Assembly: GCF_002000085.1 (NCBI RefSeq)
Contig: NZ_MUZU01000008.1
Location: 62,001 to 126,000, forward strand
DNA length: 64,000 nt
Origin: Pseudocolwellia agarivorans
GTDB lineage: Bacteria > Pseudomonadota > Gammaproteobacteria > Enterobacterales > Alteromonadaceae
Direction: 5' to 3'
A program made the translations under genes and the position numbers. Below, in pieces: positions 17,466-27,250 of the stretch (position 1 is the stretch's first letter; every line of letters starts with the position of its first letter). The notes beneath the pieces are model-generated. The model was not told where the DNA came from. It ran no database searches and saw nothing but the letters and a program-made list of their open reading frames with translations.

Positions 17466-17719
17466 TAATCAACTTACTATAAACTAAAATAATATGTTTA
17501 TTTTGACCTTAAATAGGATAAATATCCACCTTGTTGTTTTAAAACCGAAAAAACTCGATTAAAAAAACTTAATGTACCTGAATAACTACGTAATCACTGT
17601 ATGCTCTAGAGTTAAATTTAAGTAAAAATTTTAACCTGTGAAAGCACATGATATATTTAATAAATTCATTCTTAATATCTCAACCTTTTGTTATGAGATG
17701 CATACTCTAAGGAAAATAA

Positions 17720-18559
17720 ATGAATGTTCAAGTGGTCGACTACCTAGCTGAAAATGCTCCTCAAAAATTTGTTGAAAGCTTACATAACACAGGTTTTGGT
17801 GTACTTATAAATCATCCTATTAAGCAAGAATTAGTCGAATCAATTTATAAAAACTGGCAAAATTTTTTTAATTCTGAAGAAAAAGAGCACTATGCTTTTG
17901 ATCCTGAAAAACAAGATGGTTTTTTTTCAAGCGAAATTTCTGAAACAGCTAAAGGCCATGCAAAAAAAGATATTAAAGAATATTTTCATATTTATCCGTG
18001 GGGAAGAATTCCGCCAGCACTCAAAGAAGAAATATTACATTACTATCAATTAACTTCGACTTTAGCAGAAGAGTTACTCGACTGGGTTGAAAAACACAGC
18101 CCAGAAGATGTTGCTAAACATTATTCAGAGCCTTTATCAAATATGATAAAAAATACACCTAATACTTTATTACGTGTATTACATTACCCTCCGTTTGAAG
18201 GCAAAGAAGAGGCGGGGGCTATTCGTGCTGCAGCACACGAAGATATTAATTTACTCACCATTTTACCTGCCGCAAATGAGCCAGGCTTACAAGTTCAAGG
18301 GACTGATGATCAATGGGTTGATGTGCCTTCTGACTTTGGGCACTTAATTATTAATATTGGTGATATGTTACAAGAAGCCTCAGGCGGTTACTTTCCTTCA
18401 ACAAGTCACCGAGTTATTAATCCAACGGGTAGCAGTAAGTCAAAATCTAGAGTGTCTTTACCCTTATTTCTTCACCCAAGAAGTGAAGTTGTACTATCAG
18501 ATAAACATACACAAGAAAGCTATCTATTAGAACGCTTAAAAGAGTTAGGCGTAAAATAA
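17720..18559 (+). CDS. Fe(II)/2-oxoglutarate-dependent dioxygenase, isopenicillin N synthase-like
   Basis: A 279-residue soluble oxygenase of the 2OG-Fe(II) superfamily, isopenicillin N synthase-like group. The iron ligands are His173, Asp175 (AAHEDINLLTIL) and His230 (STSHRVINP), and the 2-oxoglutarate-binding R-x-S is Arg244/Ser246 in KSRVSLPLFLHPR. The DIOX_N region at the N-terminus reads NTGFGVLINHPI. The substrate is unknown; marine bacterial relatives have been annotated variously as oxygenases of small metabolites. A good ribosome site (AAGGA) precedes the ATG, and a strong terminator follows, so it is probably a single-gene transcript. Confidence 0.88.
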   Translation: MNVQVVDYLAENAPQKFVESLHNTGFGVLINHPIKQELVESIYKNWQNFFNSEEKEHYAFDPEKQDGFFSSEISETAKGHAKKDIKEYFHIYPWGRIPPALKEEILHYYQLTSTLAEELLDWVEKHSPEDVAKHYSEPLSNMIKNTPNTLLRVLHYPPFEGKEEAGAIRAAAHEDINLLTILPAANEPGLQVQGTDDQWVDVPSDFGHLIINIGDMLQEASGGYFPSTSHRVINPTGSSKSKSRVSLPLFLHPRSEVVLSDKHTQESYLLERLKELGVK

Positions 18560-18575
18560 CCAGACTAAGCACACA

Positions 18576-18605
18576 AAAAAAGCCATCATAATTTGATGGC
18601 TTTTT
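18576..18605. terminator. Bidirectional rho-independent terminator
   Basis: The arms AAAAGCCATCA and TGATGGCTTTT form a perfect stem with A- and T-runs on both sides. It separates the convergent dioxygenase gene and the RND efflux operon and should serve both. Confidence 0.85.
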
Positions 18606-18625
18606 CATACATTACTATCAATCAC

Positions 18626-21600
18626 CTAATCAACAAACGTATTTTCAGTTAACACTTTATTAAGTGGCGTTGCAGGTTTCTCATCTATTTCTGTATGTTT
18701 ACGACGAGTAAATATTCCTCTGATATCTTCAATAATAATATAAAGAATAGGTATCAATATTAGTGTAACTACTGTCGCGAATAACACACCAAACGATAAA
18801 GAAACGGCCATAGGTATTACAATTTGAGCTTGCATACTTTTCTCAAAAAACACTATGGGTACTAGTCCTATAAAAGTGGTTAACGAGGTTAACAATATAG
18901 CTCTAAAGCGTTTACTACCTGCGTGCATTACCGCATCGTGTAAACGAATACCCTGTTTTCTTGAGTTATTAACATAATCCACCATCACCAGCGAATCGTT
19001 AATAACAACACCTGCTGCGGCAATAATACCAAATACAGATAATGTACTAAGCTGCATACCCAGTAATAAATGTCCAATAATAGAACCGACAATACCAAAA
19101 GGAATAACAGTCATGATCATTAACGGCTGTGAATATGAACGCAGTGGCACAGCTAACAGCGAAAATATAACCATTAATGAAATTACAGAATCGCGTAATT
19201 GGGTGTTTGCGCTTTCCATTTCCTCTTGAACTTTACCTGATATTTGACTTTTAACGGCAGGGTACTTTCTTAAAAGTTCAGGAATAAAATTATCACGGAT
19301 ATCGTTTGCGACTTTAAAAGGCTCTACTTGTTCAGCATCAACACTTGCCCAAACATTGATGGTTCTATTACCATTTTCGCGACGAATACGCGTAACACCT
19401 TCCGTCAATTTTATATCGGCCAATTCAGAAAGCGGCAACTCTGCACCATTAGGCGCTTGGATCATCACCTCACTTACATGACCAATAGAACTACGTTGTT
19501 CTAGCGGATAACGTAACATCACTTTAACTTCTTCGGTATCACGTAAAATACGTTGAGCTTCTAATCCGTAAAAGCTATACCCTACTTGAGAAGCAATATC
19601 TGCAACTGTAAAACCTAGGCTATACGCAAGTGGTTTAAGCTCAAACTGCACTTCTTTAGCGCTAGTTTGACGGCTGTCGTTAACATCTCCAACCCCTTTC
19701 AAGGTTTTTAATTTTTTCGATAACTCTTGAGCGGCTAATAGCAATTGCGGATCATTTTGGCTTTCAAGTCTAAAAGCAATATCACCATCTTCACGACCAT
19801 TACCAAACAAGTTATCTGAAATGGTTAATGACTTAACTCCTGGAAAGTTAGGAATAGCCTTACGCCATCTGTCAGCCAACGCAAACGTGTCCATTACACG
19901 CTCAGTAGGATCAACAAGCTTAACAGTCATCTCGCTTTTTACTCGCCCTTGCAGTCTCACTTCTACATCGGCGATCATTTTTGTACCAAACTCTTTTTCT
20001 ATTTGGCTGTCAACATCTTGTAATATATTTTGAATATTTAAGACGGTCGCTAATGTTTGTTTTTCAGCACTATCAACATTCATTTCTACAGTAATACGAG
20101 GAAAATCATGAGGGATTTTAGGTTGTCCAATAAATTTAATTACACCACCATTAAACAAACCTGCACTGACTAATAATATGCTCATAAAAAACATAAACAC
20201 AGCGTAACGATAAGTTATACACACTTGTAATGCAGGCGTATAATAATTTTTAATAAAGTGCTTTAATACGCCGTCTACTGCTCTGCGTAACCTATCTAAA
20301 GGGTTTTTAGGGTTGAACACTTTAGGTTTCATTTGCGCTAAATGTGCGGGTAAAATCAACTTAGATTCTATTAATGAAAATATTAAGCAAAAAATAACAA
20401 CAAAACCTATTGCCTTACCAAAGGCAGATGAAGGCCCGTCATCTAAAACAAAAGGTACAAATGCCGCAATAGTAGTTAATACACCAAAAGTTGCAGGCAT
20501 CGCTACGCGTTGTACACCACGTATTACACTGTCAATACTATGTCCTTTGGCTTCAATTTCATCATGGGCGCTTTCTCCCATAACAATGGCATCATCAACC
20601 ACGATCCCCAGCACTAAAATAAAGGCAAACAAGCTCACTACGTTAATCGTTACATCAATAAATTCCGCAGGCATTACAAGCAAAGTACCTAAGAAACACA
20701 CAGGTAACCCCATCATTACCCAAAACGCTAAACGTACACGTAAAAATACAGCCAAAATTAAGAAAACTAATATGGCGCCGCTTTTCATGTTGTCGAGCAT
20801 CATATTTAAACGCCCTTCAAGGTAGTAGGTTAAATCGACCCATGTTTCCATATGAATATTAGCAGGGAGTACTTTAGATTTCTCAGCGACGTACTCTTTA
20901 ACCACATCAGCTACATCAGTGATACTTTGGTTATCTGCAGCTCCAATAAAAAAGGTGGTAGAGTTTTGGCCATTAAACTTAGAATATTGAAGGCCTTCTT
21001 GAAAGCCATCATTAACGGTAGCAATATCACCTAAAAGAATTTTAGTTCCGTCATTCAGCGTAACCACCGGGATTTGTTCGAACTCGTATCCTCTGTAAGC
21101 TTGCTCTTCAACACGCAAGTTTATGTAACCATTTTCAGCTCTTATTTGCCCTGCCGACATATTGCGTGAACTGCTACGAATAGCTTGGGCAACTTGGTTA
21201 AAACTGAGTCCATATTCTCGAAGTTTGTCTTTGCTCACTTCTACCGATATCTCGTAACCAAGACCACTATAAAACTCTGAAATATTAACTTGAGGTAACT
21301 GCTGAATTTCATCATGTATATTACGACCTAACTCTTTAAGCTCTGCATTACTTACATCGCCATAAAGACTGATATACATAACTTCTTGTCTATATTTAAT
21401 TCGCTCTACAGTAGGCCTTTCCATACCATCAGGAAAACTAGGAATAGAATCAATTTGTGACTTTACTTCTTCCAAAACAATTTGAGGATCATAACTTTCA
21501 TCAACACGAAAATAACCACTCGATGAATTTCGATTAGAATAGGTAATTACACGGTCAAGGCCTTGAACGGTTTCCAGAGCTTCTTCAATTTTAATGGTGA

Positions 21601-21847
21601 TCCCTTCTTCTACCTCTTGCGGTGCAGCTCCGGGATAAGGGGCTCTAAATTCAATCCAATTTATTTTTACTTGGGGAAACATTTGCTTATTAATGGTTAA
21701 GGCCGTTAAAAAACCTCCCACTAAAATAAAAATCATTAATAAATTGGCAGCTACAGGGTTACGAGCAAACCAAGCAATAATTCCTTTATTTGTTGTATCG
21801 TTACTTGAATCGCTAACAGCTGCACTATCCTTTTTAGTGTTATCCAT
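18626..21847 (-). CDS. RND family efflux transporter, permease subunit (AcrB/HAE1-like)
   Basis: A 1073-residue inner-membrane proton-driven pump with the standard RND plan: TM1 near residue 35, a large periplasmic loop, TMs 2-6, a second periplasmic loop (~560-860) and TMs 7-12. The proton-relay aspartates of TM4 are present in GIVVDDAIVMGES. The TM10 region reads GVVINDSLVMVDYVN, as in heavier-substrate and multidrug pumps of the HAE-1 group. It lies 2 nt downstream of its membrane-fusion partner, and no outer-membrane factor is encoded nearby, so a TolC-like channel elsewhere is expected. The exported compound cannot be predicted. Confidence 0.93.
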   Translation of the reverse strand: MDNTKKDSAAVSDSSNDTTNKGIIAWFARNPVAANLLMIFILVGGFLTALTINKQMFPQVKINWIEFRAPYPGAAPQEVEEGITIKIEEALETVQGLDRVITYSNRNSSSGYFRVDESYDPQIVLEEVKSQIDSIPSFPDGMERPTVERIKYRQEVMYISLYGDVSNAELKELGRNIHDEIQQLPQVNISEFYSGLGYEISVEVSKDKLREYGLSFNQVAQAIRSSSRNMSAGQIRAENGYINLRVEEQAYRGYEFEQIPVVTLNDGTKILLGDIATVNDGFQEGLQYSKFNGQNSTTFFIGAADNQSITDVADVVKEYVAEKSKVLPANIHMETWVDLTYYLEGRLNMMLDNMKSGAILVFLILAVFLRVRLAFWVMMGLPVCFLGTLLVMPAEFIDVTINVVSLFAFILVLGIVVDDAIVMGESAHDEIEAKGHSIDSVIRGVQRVAMPATFGVLTTIAAFVPFVLDDGPSSAFGKAIGFVVIFCLIFSLIESKLILPAHLAQMKPKVFNPKNPLDRLRRAVDGVLKHFIKNYYTPALQVCITYRYAVFMFFMSILLVSAGLFNGGVIKFIGQPKIPHDFPRITVEMNVDSAEKQTLATVLNIQNILQDVDSQIEKEFGTKMIADVEVRLQGRVKSEMTVKLVDPTERVMDTFALADRWRKAIPNFPGVKSLTISDNLFGNGREDGDIAFRLESQNDPQLLLAAQELSKKLKTLKGVGDVNDSRQTSAKEVQFELKPLAYSLGFTVADIASQVGYSFYGLEAQRILRDTEEVKVMLRYPLEQRSSIGHVSEVMIQAPNGAELPLSELADIKLTEGVTRIRRENGNRTINVWASVDAEQVEPFKVANDIRDNFIPELLRKYPAVKSQISGKVQEEMESANTQLRDSVISLMVIFSLLAVPLRSYSQPLMIMTVIPFGIVGSIIGHLLLGMQLSTLSVFGIIAAAGVVINDSLVMVDYVNNSRKQGIRLHDAVMHAGSKRFRAILLTSLTTFIGLVPIVFFEKSMQAQIVIPMAVSLSFGVLFATVVTLILIPILYIIIEDIRGIFTRRKHTEIDEKPATPLNKVLTENTFVD

Positions 21848-21849
21848 AA

Positions 21850-23046
21850 TTAATCCTTAACACTCGCTATTTGTGTTTCGTCTGCATCACTTTTCTCTTC
21901 TAATTCACTTTTATTAGTGGGTAAAGCCAGTTTCATACCGTCTATAGGATAATCTAGTGCTGATACTATCATTCGATCACCAGACTTTAAGCCACTAGAT
22001 ATAATAACGTTAGAGCCTTCTTGGCGAACAATATCAACCACAGCAAAATGTAATGTAGACTCTTCATCTAAAATGGCAACTCGGCCATTTTTAACTAAAT
22101 AACGAGGAACAGATGTCGCTTGAGTAAGGCTTTGCCCAATAATGTGAGCATTTACATATGAACCAAATCTTAGTGGCAAAGTATTTTCGCTGTGAGAACT
22201 TAATAAATAAGGGTCTTGAATTTCAGCAACTAAATAACTCATACGACTCGTTGTATCAATAACCCCTTCACTTCTGTTTATTTTAGCTGTCCATTCTTTA
22301 GTCGCGCCAGAATAAGTCCCTTCGAGTAAAACGGTAGAATTAACACCATTACCATCTAAAAATTGCAGTTGACTGTCGGCTACAGGTAAACGAATTTGCG
22401 CAACTCCTGTTCCTAAAAGCTTTCCAACTTTAGTACCTGTTCCAACGAATGAGCCTAAACCAATCATTCGACTTTCAATCATTGAATCATACGGCGCTCG
22501 GATCTCTGTACGTTCTAAATTTCGTTTAGCTCTAAGAATAGAGGCTTGCGCTGACTTAACTCGGGCAATTTCTTGCGCCAATTGCGGCTTACGTAAACTA
22601 AGCTCAGTTGGAGAAGTATCTGTAATACTTTTCCATTCACTTTCAGCGACTTTACCTTGCGCACGTTCTTTTTCTAACGACGCTTTTGCAGATGCCATAT
22701 TAGCTTCTGCATCAATAAGCGCTGCTTGATAATCATTTGGATCAATACGTGCGAGTAATTGCCCTTTTTTAACAAAACCACCTCGTATAAATACAGGAGA
22801 TAACTCAACAATTTGCCCACTTACTTGCGCTACCATTTCCGTTTCGTATTTGGGCAATACAATACCGTATGATTCTACTTTTAATGTCATTGGCGACACG
22901 GTTACTTCTTCAACAGCAACAATAGGAATATTTTCTACTTCAGGTTTTTCTTCAGGCGGCTTTTTCATGTTTTTAAAAACGACAAAAAGTATGGCACCTA
23001 TAAGAATAATTACGATAGGTAATATGATTTGTTTTTTCCGTGTCAC
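21850..23046 (-). CDS. RND efflux periplasmic adaptor (membrane fusion protein)
   Basis: A 398-residue HlyD/AcrA-type adaptor linking the RND pump to an outer-membrane channel. I place the start at the GTG at 23046 because GAGG lies eight bases ahead and the protein then begins VTRKKQIILPIVIILIGAILFVVF, a basic segment plus N-terminal anchor. The longer frame back to 23208 adds 54 residues without adaptor character. The lipoyl-type hairpin is visible (MVAQVSGQIVELSPVFIRGG and KKGQLLARIDPNDY), followed by an alpha-helical coiled coil (~130-210) and beta-barrel regions. It is the first gene of a two-gene operon with the permease. Confidence 0.9.
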   Translation of the reverse strand: MTRKKQIILPIVIILIGAILFVVFKNMKKPPEEKPEVENIPIVAVEEVTVSPMTLKVESYGIVLPKYETEMVAQVSGQIVELSPVFIRGGFVKKGQLLARIDPNDYQAALIDAEANMASAKASLEKERAQGKVAESEWKSITDTSPTELSLRKPQLAQEIARVKSAQASILRAKRNLERTEIRAPYDSMIESRMIGLGSFVGTGTKVGKLLGTGVAQIRLPVADSQLQFLDGNGVNSTVLLEGTYSGATKEWTAKINRSEGVIDTTSRMSYLVAEIQDPYLLSSHSENTLPLRFGSYVNAHIIGQSLTQATSVPRYLVKNGRVAILDEESTLHFAVVDIVRQEGSNVIISSGLKSGDRMIVSALDYPIDGMKLALPTNKSELEEKSDADETQIASVKD

Positions 23047-23406
23047 AGTGTAACCCTCTTGTGAATAACCTTCTGTGCAGTTTATAGAAAACTGAATATT
23101 AAAGGTTAAGAACATTCTTTTTAATGTAGATATAATAACTAATTTTTGCATACAAAAACTAATTTCGTTGCAAATGCTTGTTACAAATTTCAGGCCGATA
23201 ATTACCAAAACCTAACATTAAAAAATAATAAAATAAAAGCATTAAAAAACAATAAACTAAGTTAAAAAAAACCAATATAGAATGACCAATATCAGATAAC
23301 TTAAAAATAAAAACTAGTGAATTAGACTACTTTGTTAATTTTTACGCTAATTATTAACGATATACTTACTGTTAAACGCGATATATACCAGCTACAAGGA
23401 TTTAAA
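23047..23406. other. Divergent intergenic region, RND operon / TerB-like gene
   Basis: About 360 bp of very A+T-rich sequence between the corrected GTG start of the RND adaptor and the corrected ATG of the TerB-like gene. It must contain both promoters, but I cannot assign clear -10/-35 boxes or a palindromic operator. No regulator gene adjoins it. Confidence 0.5.
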
Positions 23407-23859
23407 ATGATTGATAAAATTAATGCTTTTTTCAAAAAATTAAATACACCATTTCAAGAAAATGATAAAGAGGAACTTTCTTTAGAAGTAGCGTGCACTG
23501 TACTTTTATGTGAAGTCATGAAAGCTGATGGCACTTTACAAGAAGAAGAACAAATATCACTTAAGGCTTTTATTGCAAAACAATTTCAACTTCAAAATAA
23601 TCAGATAGACGAAATAGTAAATACAGCTTTAACTTTAAGTGATAACGCTACCGACTTTTACCAATTCACTCGTAAAGTAAACGAGCATTACACCATTGAA
23701 CAACGCATGGAGATTGTAGGCTATTTATGGAGGCTTGCTTATATTGACGGCGAACTTGCCACGTTAGAAGAACATATTATTCGTAAAATTGCTGACTTAT
23801 TACATTTAAGACACAGCGAATATATTCAAACAAAGTTAGCAAATACTCCCTCATCTTAA
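23407..23859 (+). CDS. TerB-like (tellurite-resistance/DjlA TerB fold) domain protein
   Basis: A 150-residue soluble protein comprising one TerB-type helical domain. The start at 23407 is chosen because AAGGA ends six bases upstream; the frame extends 25 codons further back without a ribosome site. Acidic helix-turn segments typical of the fold are CEVMKADGTLQEEEQISLKAF and AYIDGELATLEEHIIRKIADLL, two repeats of the D-G-x-x-x-x-E-E metal-binding-like pattern. Despite the name, isolated TerB domain proteins in proteobacteria have no proven role in tellurite resistance. The neighbours do not reveal a pathway. Confidence 0.78.
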   Translation: MIDKINAFFKKLNTPFQENDKEELSLEVACTVLLCEVMKADGTLQEEEQISLKAFIAKQFQLQNNQIDEIVNTALTLSDNATDFYQFTRKVNEHYTIEQRMEIVGYLWRLAYIDGELATLEEHIIRKIADLLHLRHSEYIQTKLANTPSS

Positions 23860-23864
23860 GCTGA

Positions 23865-23891
23865 TGATGTATTATAGGTCACAATACATCA
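23865..23891 (+). terminator. Possible terminator hairpin after the TerB-like gene
   Basis: TGATGTATT (23865-23873) pairs with AATACATCA (23883-23891) around a 9-nt loop six bases after the TerB-like stop codon. The downstream T-run is poor, so this may only slow transcription or protect the mRNA end. Confidence 0.35.
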
Positions 23892-23949
23892 TTCAATTAT
23901 TAAGTAATTAAATGATCCCCTTATTATTTCTAGAAAACGGCGAACATAA

Positions 23950-24780
23950 ATGGCTGACTTAGGTAAATTTAATACACTTTCTGTAATTACAGTAAATGAC
24001 ACAGGGGCATATTTAAATGCCGATGATTTAGGCGAAGTACTACTGCCTAATCGTTTAATGCCCGAAGGCTGTACTACAGGTTCACAAGTAAGTGTCTTTT
24101 TATATAAAGATTCAGCCGATAGAGTTGCCGCAACCACTCAACAACCTTTAGGTGAAGTGGATCAATTTGTTTCGTTAAAAGTTTCTGCTATTAATAAAAT
24201 GGGGGCATTTTTAGATTGGGGCCTGCCTAAAGAGTTACTCGTACCTTATAACGAACAACATACTGAAATGGAAGTAGGTAAATATTATCTCGTTCGTATT
24301 TATTTAGACTTACGTACAGAACGTATTGTTGCCTCAAGTAAATTAGATAAATTTATTGATATATGGCCAGCTGATTATCAAAAATGGGACAAAGTTGATC
24401 TTATTATTGGTGGTAAAACAGATTTAGGTTTTAAAGCTATTATCAATAATTTACATTGGGGTTTACTGTACGATAACGAAATTTTTCAGCCATTAAGAAT
24501 TGGCAAAAAAATTACCGGCTATATCAAACAAGTACGAGAAGATGAACGTATTGATTTAAGCTTATCTCGTCCTGGCGAAGGCAAAGTAAAAGACTTTAGC
24601 CAAAAGCTTTTAGATTATATTGCCGAGCATAATGGCATAAGCCCATTACACGATAAAAGTGCCCCTGAAGATATTCAAAAAGCATTGGGCGTCAGTAAAA
24701 AAACCTTTAAAGCAACCGTAGGTAATTTACTTAAAAAAGGTAAAGTAAAAATTACGCCTGAAGGCATAACGCTTATTTAA
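23950..24780 (+). CDS. S1-domain RNA-binding protein, CvfB/YitL family
   Basis: A 276-residue cytoplasmic RNA-binding protein with the CvfB architecture: successive S1-type OB modules (~1-65, 68-135 and 140-210) and a C-terminal winged helix (~220-276; GISPLHDKSAPEDIQKALGVSKKTFKATVG). Landmarks are NDTGAYLNADDLGEVLLPNRLMP, NKMGAFLDWGLPKELLVPY and ERIDLSLSRPG. In Staphylococcus CvfB affects virulence gene expression; the role in gammaproteobacteria is undefined. It is probably transcribed with the mscS-type gene, which begins 35 bp later. Confidence 0.85.
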   Translation: MADLGKFNTLSVITVNDTGAYLNADDLGEVLLPNRLMPEGCTTGSQVSVFLYKDSADRVAATTQQPLGEVDQFVSLKVSAINKMGAFLDWGLPKELLVPYNEQHTEMEVGKYYLVRIYLDLRTERIVASSKLDKFIDIWPADYQKWDKVDLIIGGKTDLGFKAIINNLHWGLLYDNEIFQPLRIGKKITGYIKQVREDERIDLSLSRPGEGKVKDFSQKLLDYIAEHNGISPLHDKSAPEDIQKALGVSKKTFKATVGNLLKKGKVKITPEGITLI

Positions 24781-24815
24781 ATAAGATCCCTTAGTAACTG
24801 AAATAGACATAAATA

Positions 24816-25721
24816 ATGACAGAACAAGTAACCGATACAGCAACCACATCACAAAAAGTGGTAGAAGTTATTAATCCAGCTAATTTATTAAAAAATGAAA
24901 TAGATCAAATGGCGCATATTTATCAAATCGTCATTGATTTTTTCACCAATTATAGCTTCCAAATAGTAGGCGCTATCATCATTTTTATTATCGGCTATAT
25001 TTTAGCTGGTAAAGTAGCAGCCATGCTCTTACGCGTATGTGAACGCCATAATCTTGATGTAACATTAAGCCGTTTTATTGCTAATAGCAGTCGTATGTTA
25101 CTTGTACTCATGATTGCTATTATTGCCTTAGGTAAATTAGGTATAAGTGTTACACCATTTATAGCTGCTATTGGTGCTGTTTCTCTGGGGGCAGGATTAG
25201 CGTTACAAGGTTTACTATCAAATTATGCAGCTGGGTTTAATATTATTATTACCCGGCCTTTTGTAGTTGGCGATACCATTATAGTAAAAGGTGTTACAGG
25301 TGTTGTTAAAGAAGTACTACTCGCGCATACCATTATTTATGATGAAGATAATGTAAGAATAACGATCCCTAACAAACATATTGTAGGCGAAATATTACAA
25401 AATTCGCTTCATGATTCGTTATTAGAATTAAACGTAGGCATTGCCTATAGCGAAAACCCTATTGAAGTTATCGCACTTTTAGATAAAGTAATTGCAACAA
25501 CAGGAGTGGTGAGTAAAACTCGTGAGCCACAAATAGGTATTGATGAATTTGCTGATAGTGCTATTAATATTTCTATTCGTTTATGGACACCTACAGTCAA
25601 TTTATACACAGCCAAGTTTACCGCTTACAAAGCTATTTACTTAGCCCTTGATGAAGCTAATATTCAAATACCGTTCCCACAACGTGATGTTCATATGATT
25701 CAACCTGAAACTAAGATTTAA
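24816..25721 (+). CDS. Small-conductance mechanosensitive channel, MscS family
   Basis: A 301-residue inner-membrane channel of the compact MscS type that opens on osmotic downshock. There are three transmembrane helices (about 47-70, 84-105 and 112-140). The pore-lining TM3 reads AIGAVSLGAGLALQGLLSNYAAG, with the Gly/Ala packing pattern, and is followed by the beta-domain signature RPFVVGDTI. The C-terminal cytoplasmic vestibule ends with QIPFPQRDVHMI, characteristic of the family. An unusual N-terminal Thr/Val-rich tail of about 30 residues precedes TM1. It lies 35 bp after the CvfB-like gene, with a good terminator behind. Confidence 0.92.
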   Translation: MTEQVTDTATTSQKVVEVINPANLLKNEIDQMAHIYQIVIDFFTNYSFQIVGAIIIFIIGYILAGKVAAMLLRVCERHNLDVTLSRFIANSSRMLLVLMIAIIALGKLGISVTPFIAAIGAVSLGAGLALQGLLSNYAAGFNIIITRPFVVGDTIIVKGVTGVVKEVLLAHTIIYDEDNVRITIPNKHIVGEILQNSLHDSLLELNVGIAYSENPIEVIALLDKVIATTGVVSKTREPQIGIDEFADSAINISIRLWTPTVNLYTAKFTAYKAIYLALDEANIQIPFPQRDVHMIQPETKI

Positions 25722-25760
25722 GACTTACCTAAAGTGGTTTCGTATTAAAACAACTCATTA

Positions 25761-25784
25761 AAAAAGGCGCTTTAGCGCCTTTTT
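25761..25784. terminator. Bidirectional rho-independent terminator
   Basis: The arms AAAAGGCGCT and AGCGCCTTTT with a two-base loop form a strong G+C stem with A/T tails on both strands. It separates the convergent mscS-type gene and tldD, the last gene of the mre block. Confidence 0.88.
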
Positions 25785-25810
25785 GTTATCTAGAACTCAA
25801 GTTAATCCTA

Positions 25811-27250
25811 TTACTGAGTACCACCAACTGTCATTTCATCAACCTTTAATGTAGGTTGCCCTACACCAACAGGTACGCTTTGTCCGTCTTTACCACAAAC
25901 ACCAACACCCGCATCAATAGCTAAGTCATTACCTACCATGCTCACTTTTTTCATAGCTTCTGGTCCGCTACCTATTAAAGTTGCGCCTTTAACAGGAGAA
26001 GTAATTTCACCATTTTCAATTAAGTAAGCTTCTGAGCTAGTAAATACAAATTTACCTGAAGTAATATCTACTTGTCCGCCAGCAAAGTGTGGAGCATAAA
26101 TGCCTCTTTTAACTGACTTAATAATATCTTTTGGATCATGTTCTCCGGCAAGCATATAAGTATTGGTCATTCTAGGCATAGGTAAGTGAGCATAAGACTC
26201 TCTTCGTCCATTACCTGTAGGCTTAACACCCATGAGTGATGCATTATGCTTGTCTTGCATGTACCCTTTTAAAATACCTTTTTCAATCAGTATATTATAT
26301 TGCCCTGGTGTTCCTTCATCATCTATGTTGATAGAGCCACGACGATTCGCCATCGTGCCATCATCAACAATAGTACAATGTTCAGATGCTACCTGCTGCC
26401 CTACTTTACCAGAAAAGGCTGACGAACCTTTACGGTTAAAATCACCTTCTAAACCATGACCAACTGCTTCATGTAGTAATACGCCCGGCCAACCGGCACC
26501 TAATACCACAGGAAAGTTTCCAGCTGGTGCTTCTATTGCTACAAGGTTAACTAAAGCTTGGCGTACAGCTTCTTCAGCATAATTTAGGTATCTCGCTTGT
26601 TTACCTTCCACTTCAAAAAAGTAGCTGTAATCAGTTCTTGCTCCACCGCCAGAACTTGCTCGTTCGCGCTTACCATTGTCTTCAACTAACACAGAGCAGT
26701 TAAGACGAATTAATGGGCGAATATCGGTTGCATAAGTTCCGTCTGTTGCCGCAACAAGAATTTTTTCAAATACACCAGATAAGCTAACAATAACTTGTTT
26801 TACACGTTGGTCAATTGAACGCGCATGGGCTTCAACTTCGTGTAATAAATTAATTTTTTGCTCTTGCCCTAAGCTATCTAAAGGGTCTACACCTAGATAG
26901 ATTTCAGGCTGAGTTTGACGGCTAAAGGCTTTTACTGACCCGCTTTGTTCTGCTTTAGTAATACCCTTTGCTGCATCAGCTGCTTTTGTAAGAGCGGCAG
27001 GGGAAATATCATCGGAATAAGCAAAACCTGTTTTTTCTCCTGAAATAGCTCGAACGCCTACACCACGTTCTATATTATAAGAACCTTCTTTTACAATACC
27101 GTCTTCTAACATCCAAGATTCGTGTCGACTCGATTGAAAGTATAAATCGGCAAAATCAACGTTTCGTTGCACCATGTTATGTAATGTTTGATTTAAAAAA
27201 TCGGTGTCTATTTGGCTATCGGCCAAGAGCTCGCGCTCAATATTATTCAT
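25811..27250 (-). CDS. tldD: Metalloprotease TldD
   Basis: A 479-residue TldD, the catalytic subunit of the TldD/TldE (PmbA) peptidase involved in microcin maturation and degradation of unfolded peptides. The zinc-binding HExxxH is HEAVGH, with His260, Glu261 and His265. The conserved C-terminal cysteine region reads [24 protein letters not shown]. The ATG at 27250 overlaps the nit stop region by 8 bp, showing close coupling. The position after yhdP-nit matches the conserved gammaproteobacterial order mreBCD-maf-rng-yhdP-nit-tldD. Its partner tldE/pmbA is not in this window. Confidence 0.95.
   Translation of the reverse strand: MNNIERELLADSQIDTDFLNQTLHNMVQRNVDFADLYFQSSRHESWMLEDGIVKEGSYNIERGVGVRAISGEKTGFAYSDDISPAALTKAADAAKGITKAEQSGSVKAFSRQTQPEIYLGVDPLDSLGQEQKINLLHEVEAHARSIDQRVKQVIVSLSGVFEKILVAATDGTYATDIRPLIRLNCSVLVEDNGKRERASSGGGARTDYSYFFEVEGKQARYLNYAEEAVRQALVNLVAIEAPAGNFPVVLGAGWPGVLLHEAVGHGLEGDFNRKGSSAFSGKVGQQVASEHCTIVDDGTMANRRGSINIDDEGTPGQYNILIEKGILKGYMQDKHNASLMGVKPTGNGRRESYAHLPMPRMTNTYMLAGEHDPKDIIKSVKRGIYAPHFAGGQVDITSGKFVFTSSEAYLIENGEITSPVKGATLIGSGPEAMKKVSMVGNDLAIDAGVGVCGKDGQSVPVGVGQPTLKVDEMTVGGTQ

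Noticed and set aside
20313-20825. 170-codon open frame opposite the RND permease
   Set aside because: It is a shadow of conserved membrane-helix codons on the other strand, with Lys/Thr-rich, domain-free translation.
23047-23208. Upstream extension of the RND adaptor frame
   Set aside because: The 54 extra residues lack adaptor features, and a GTG at 23046 has a well-placed GAGG ribosome site followed by a normal N-terminal anchor.
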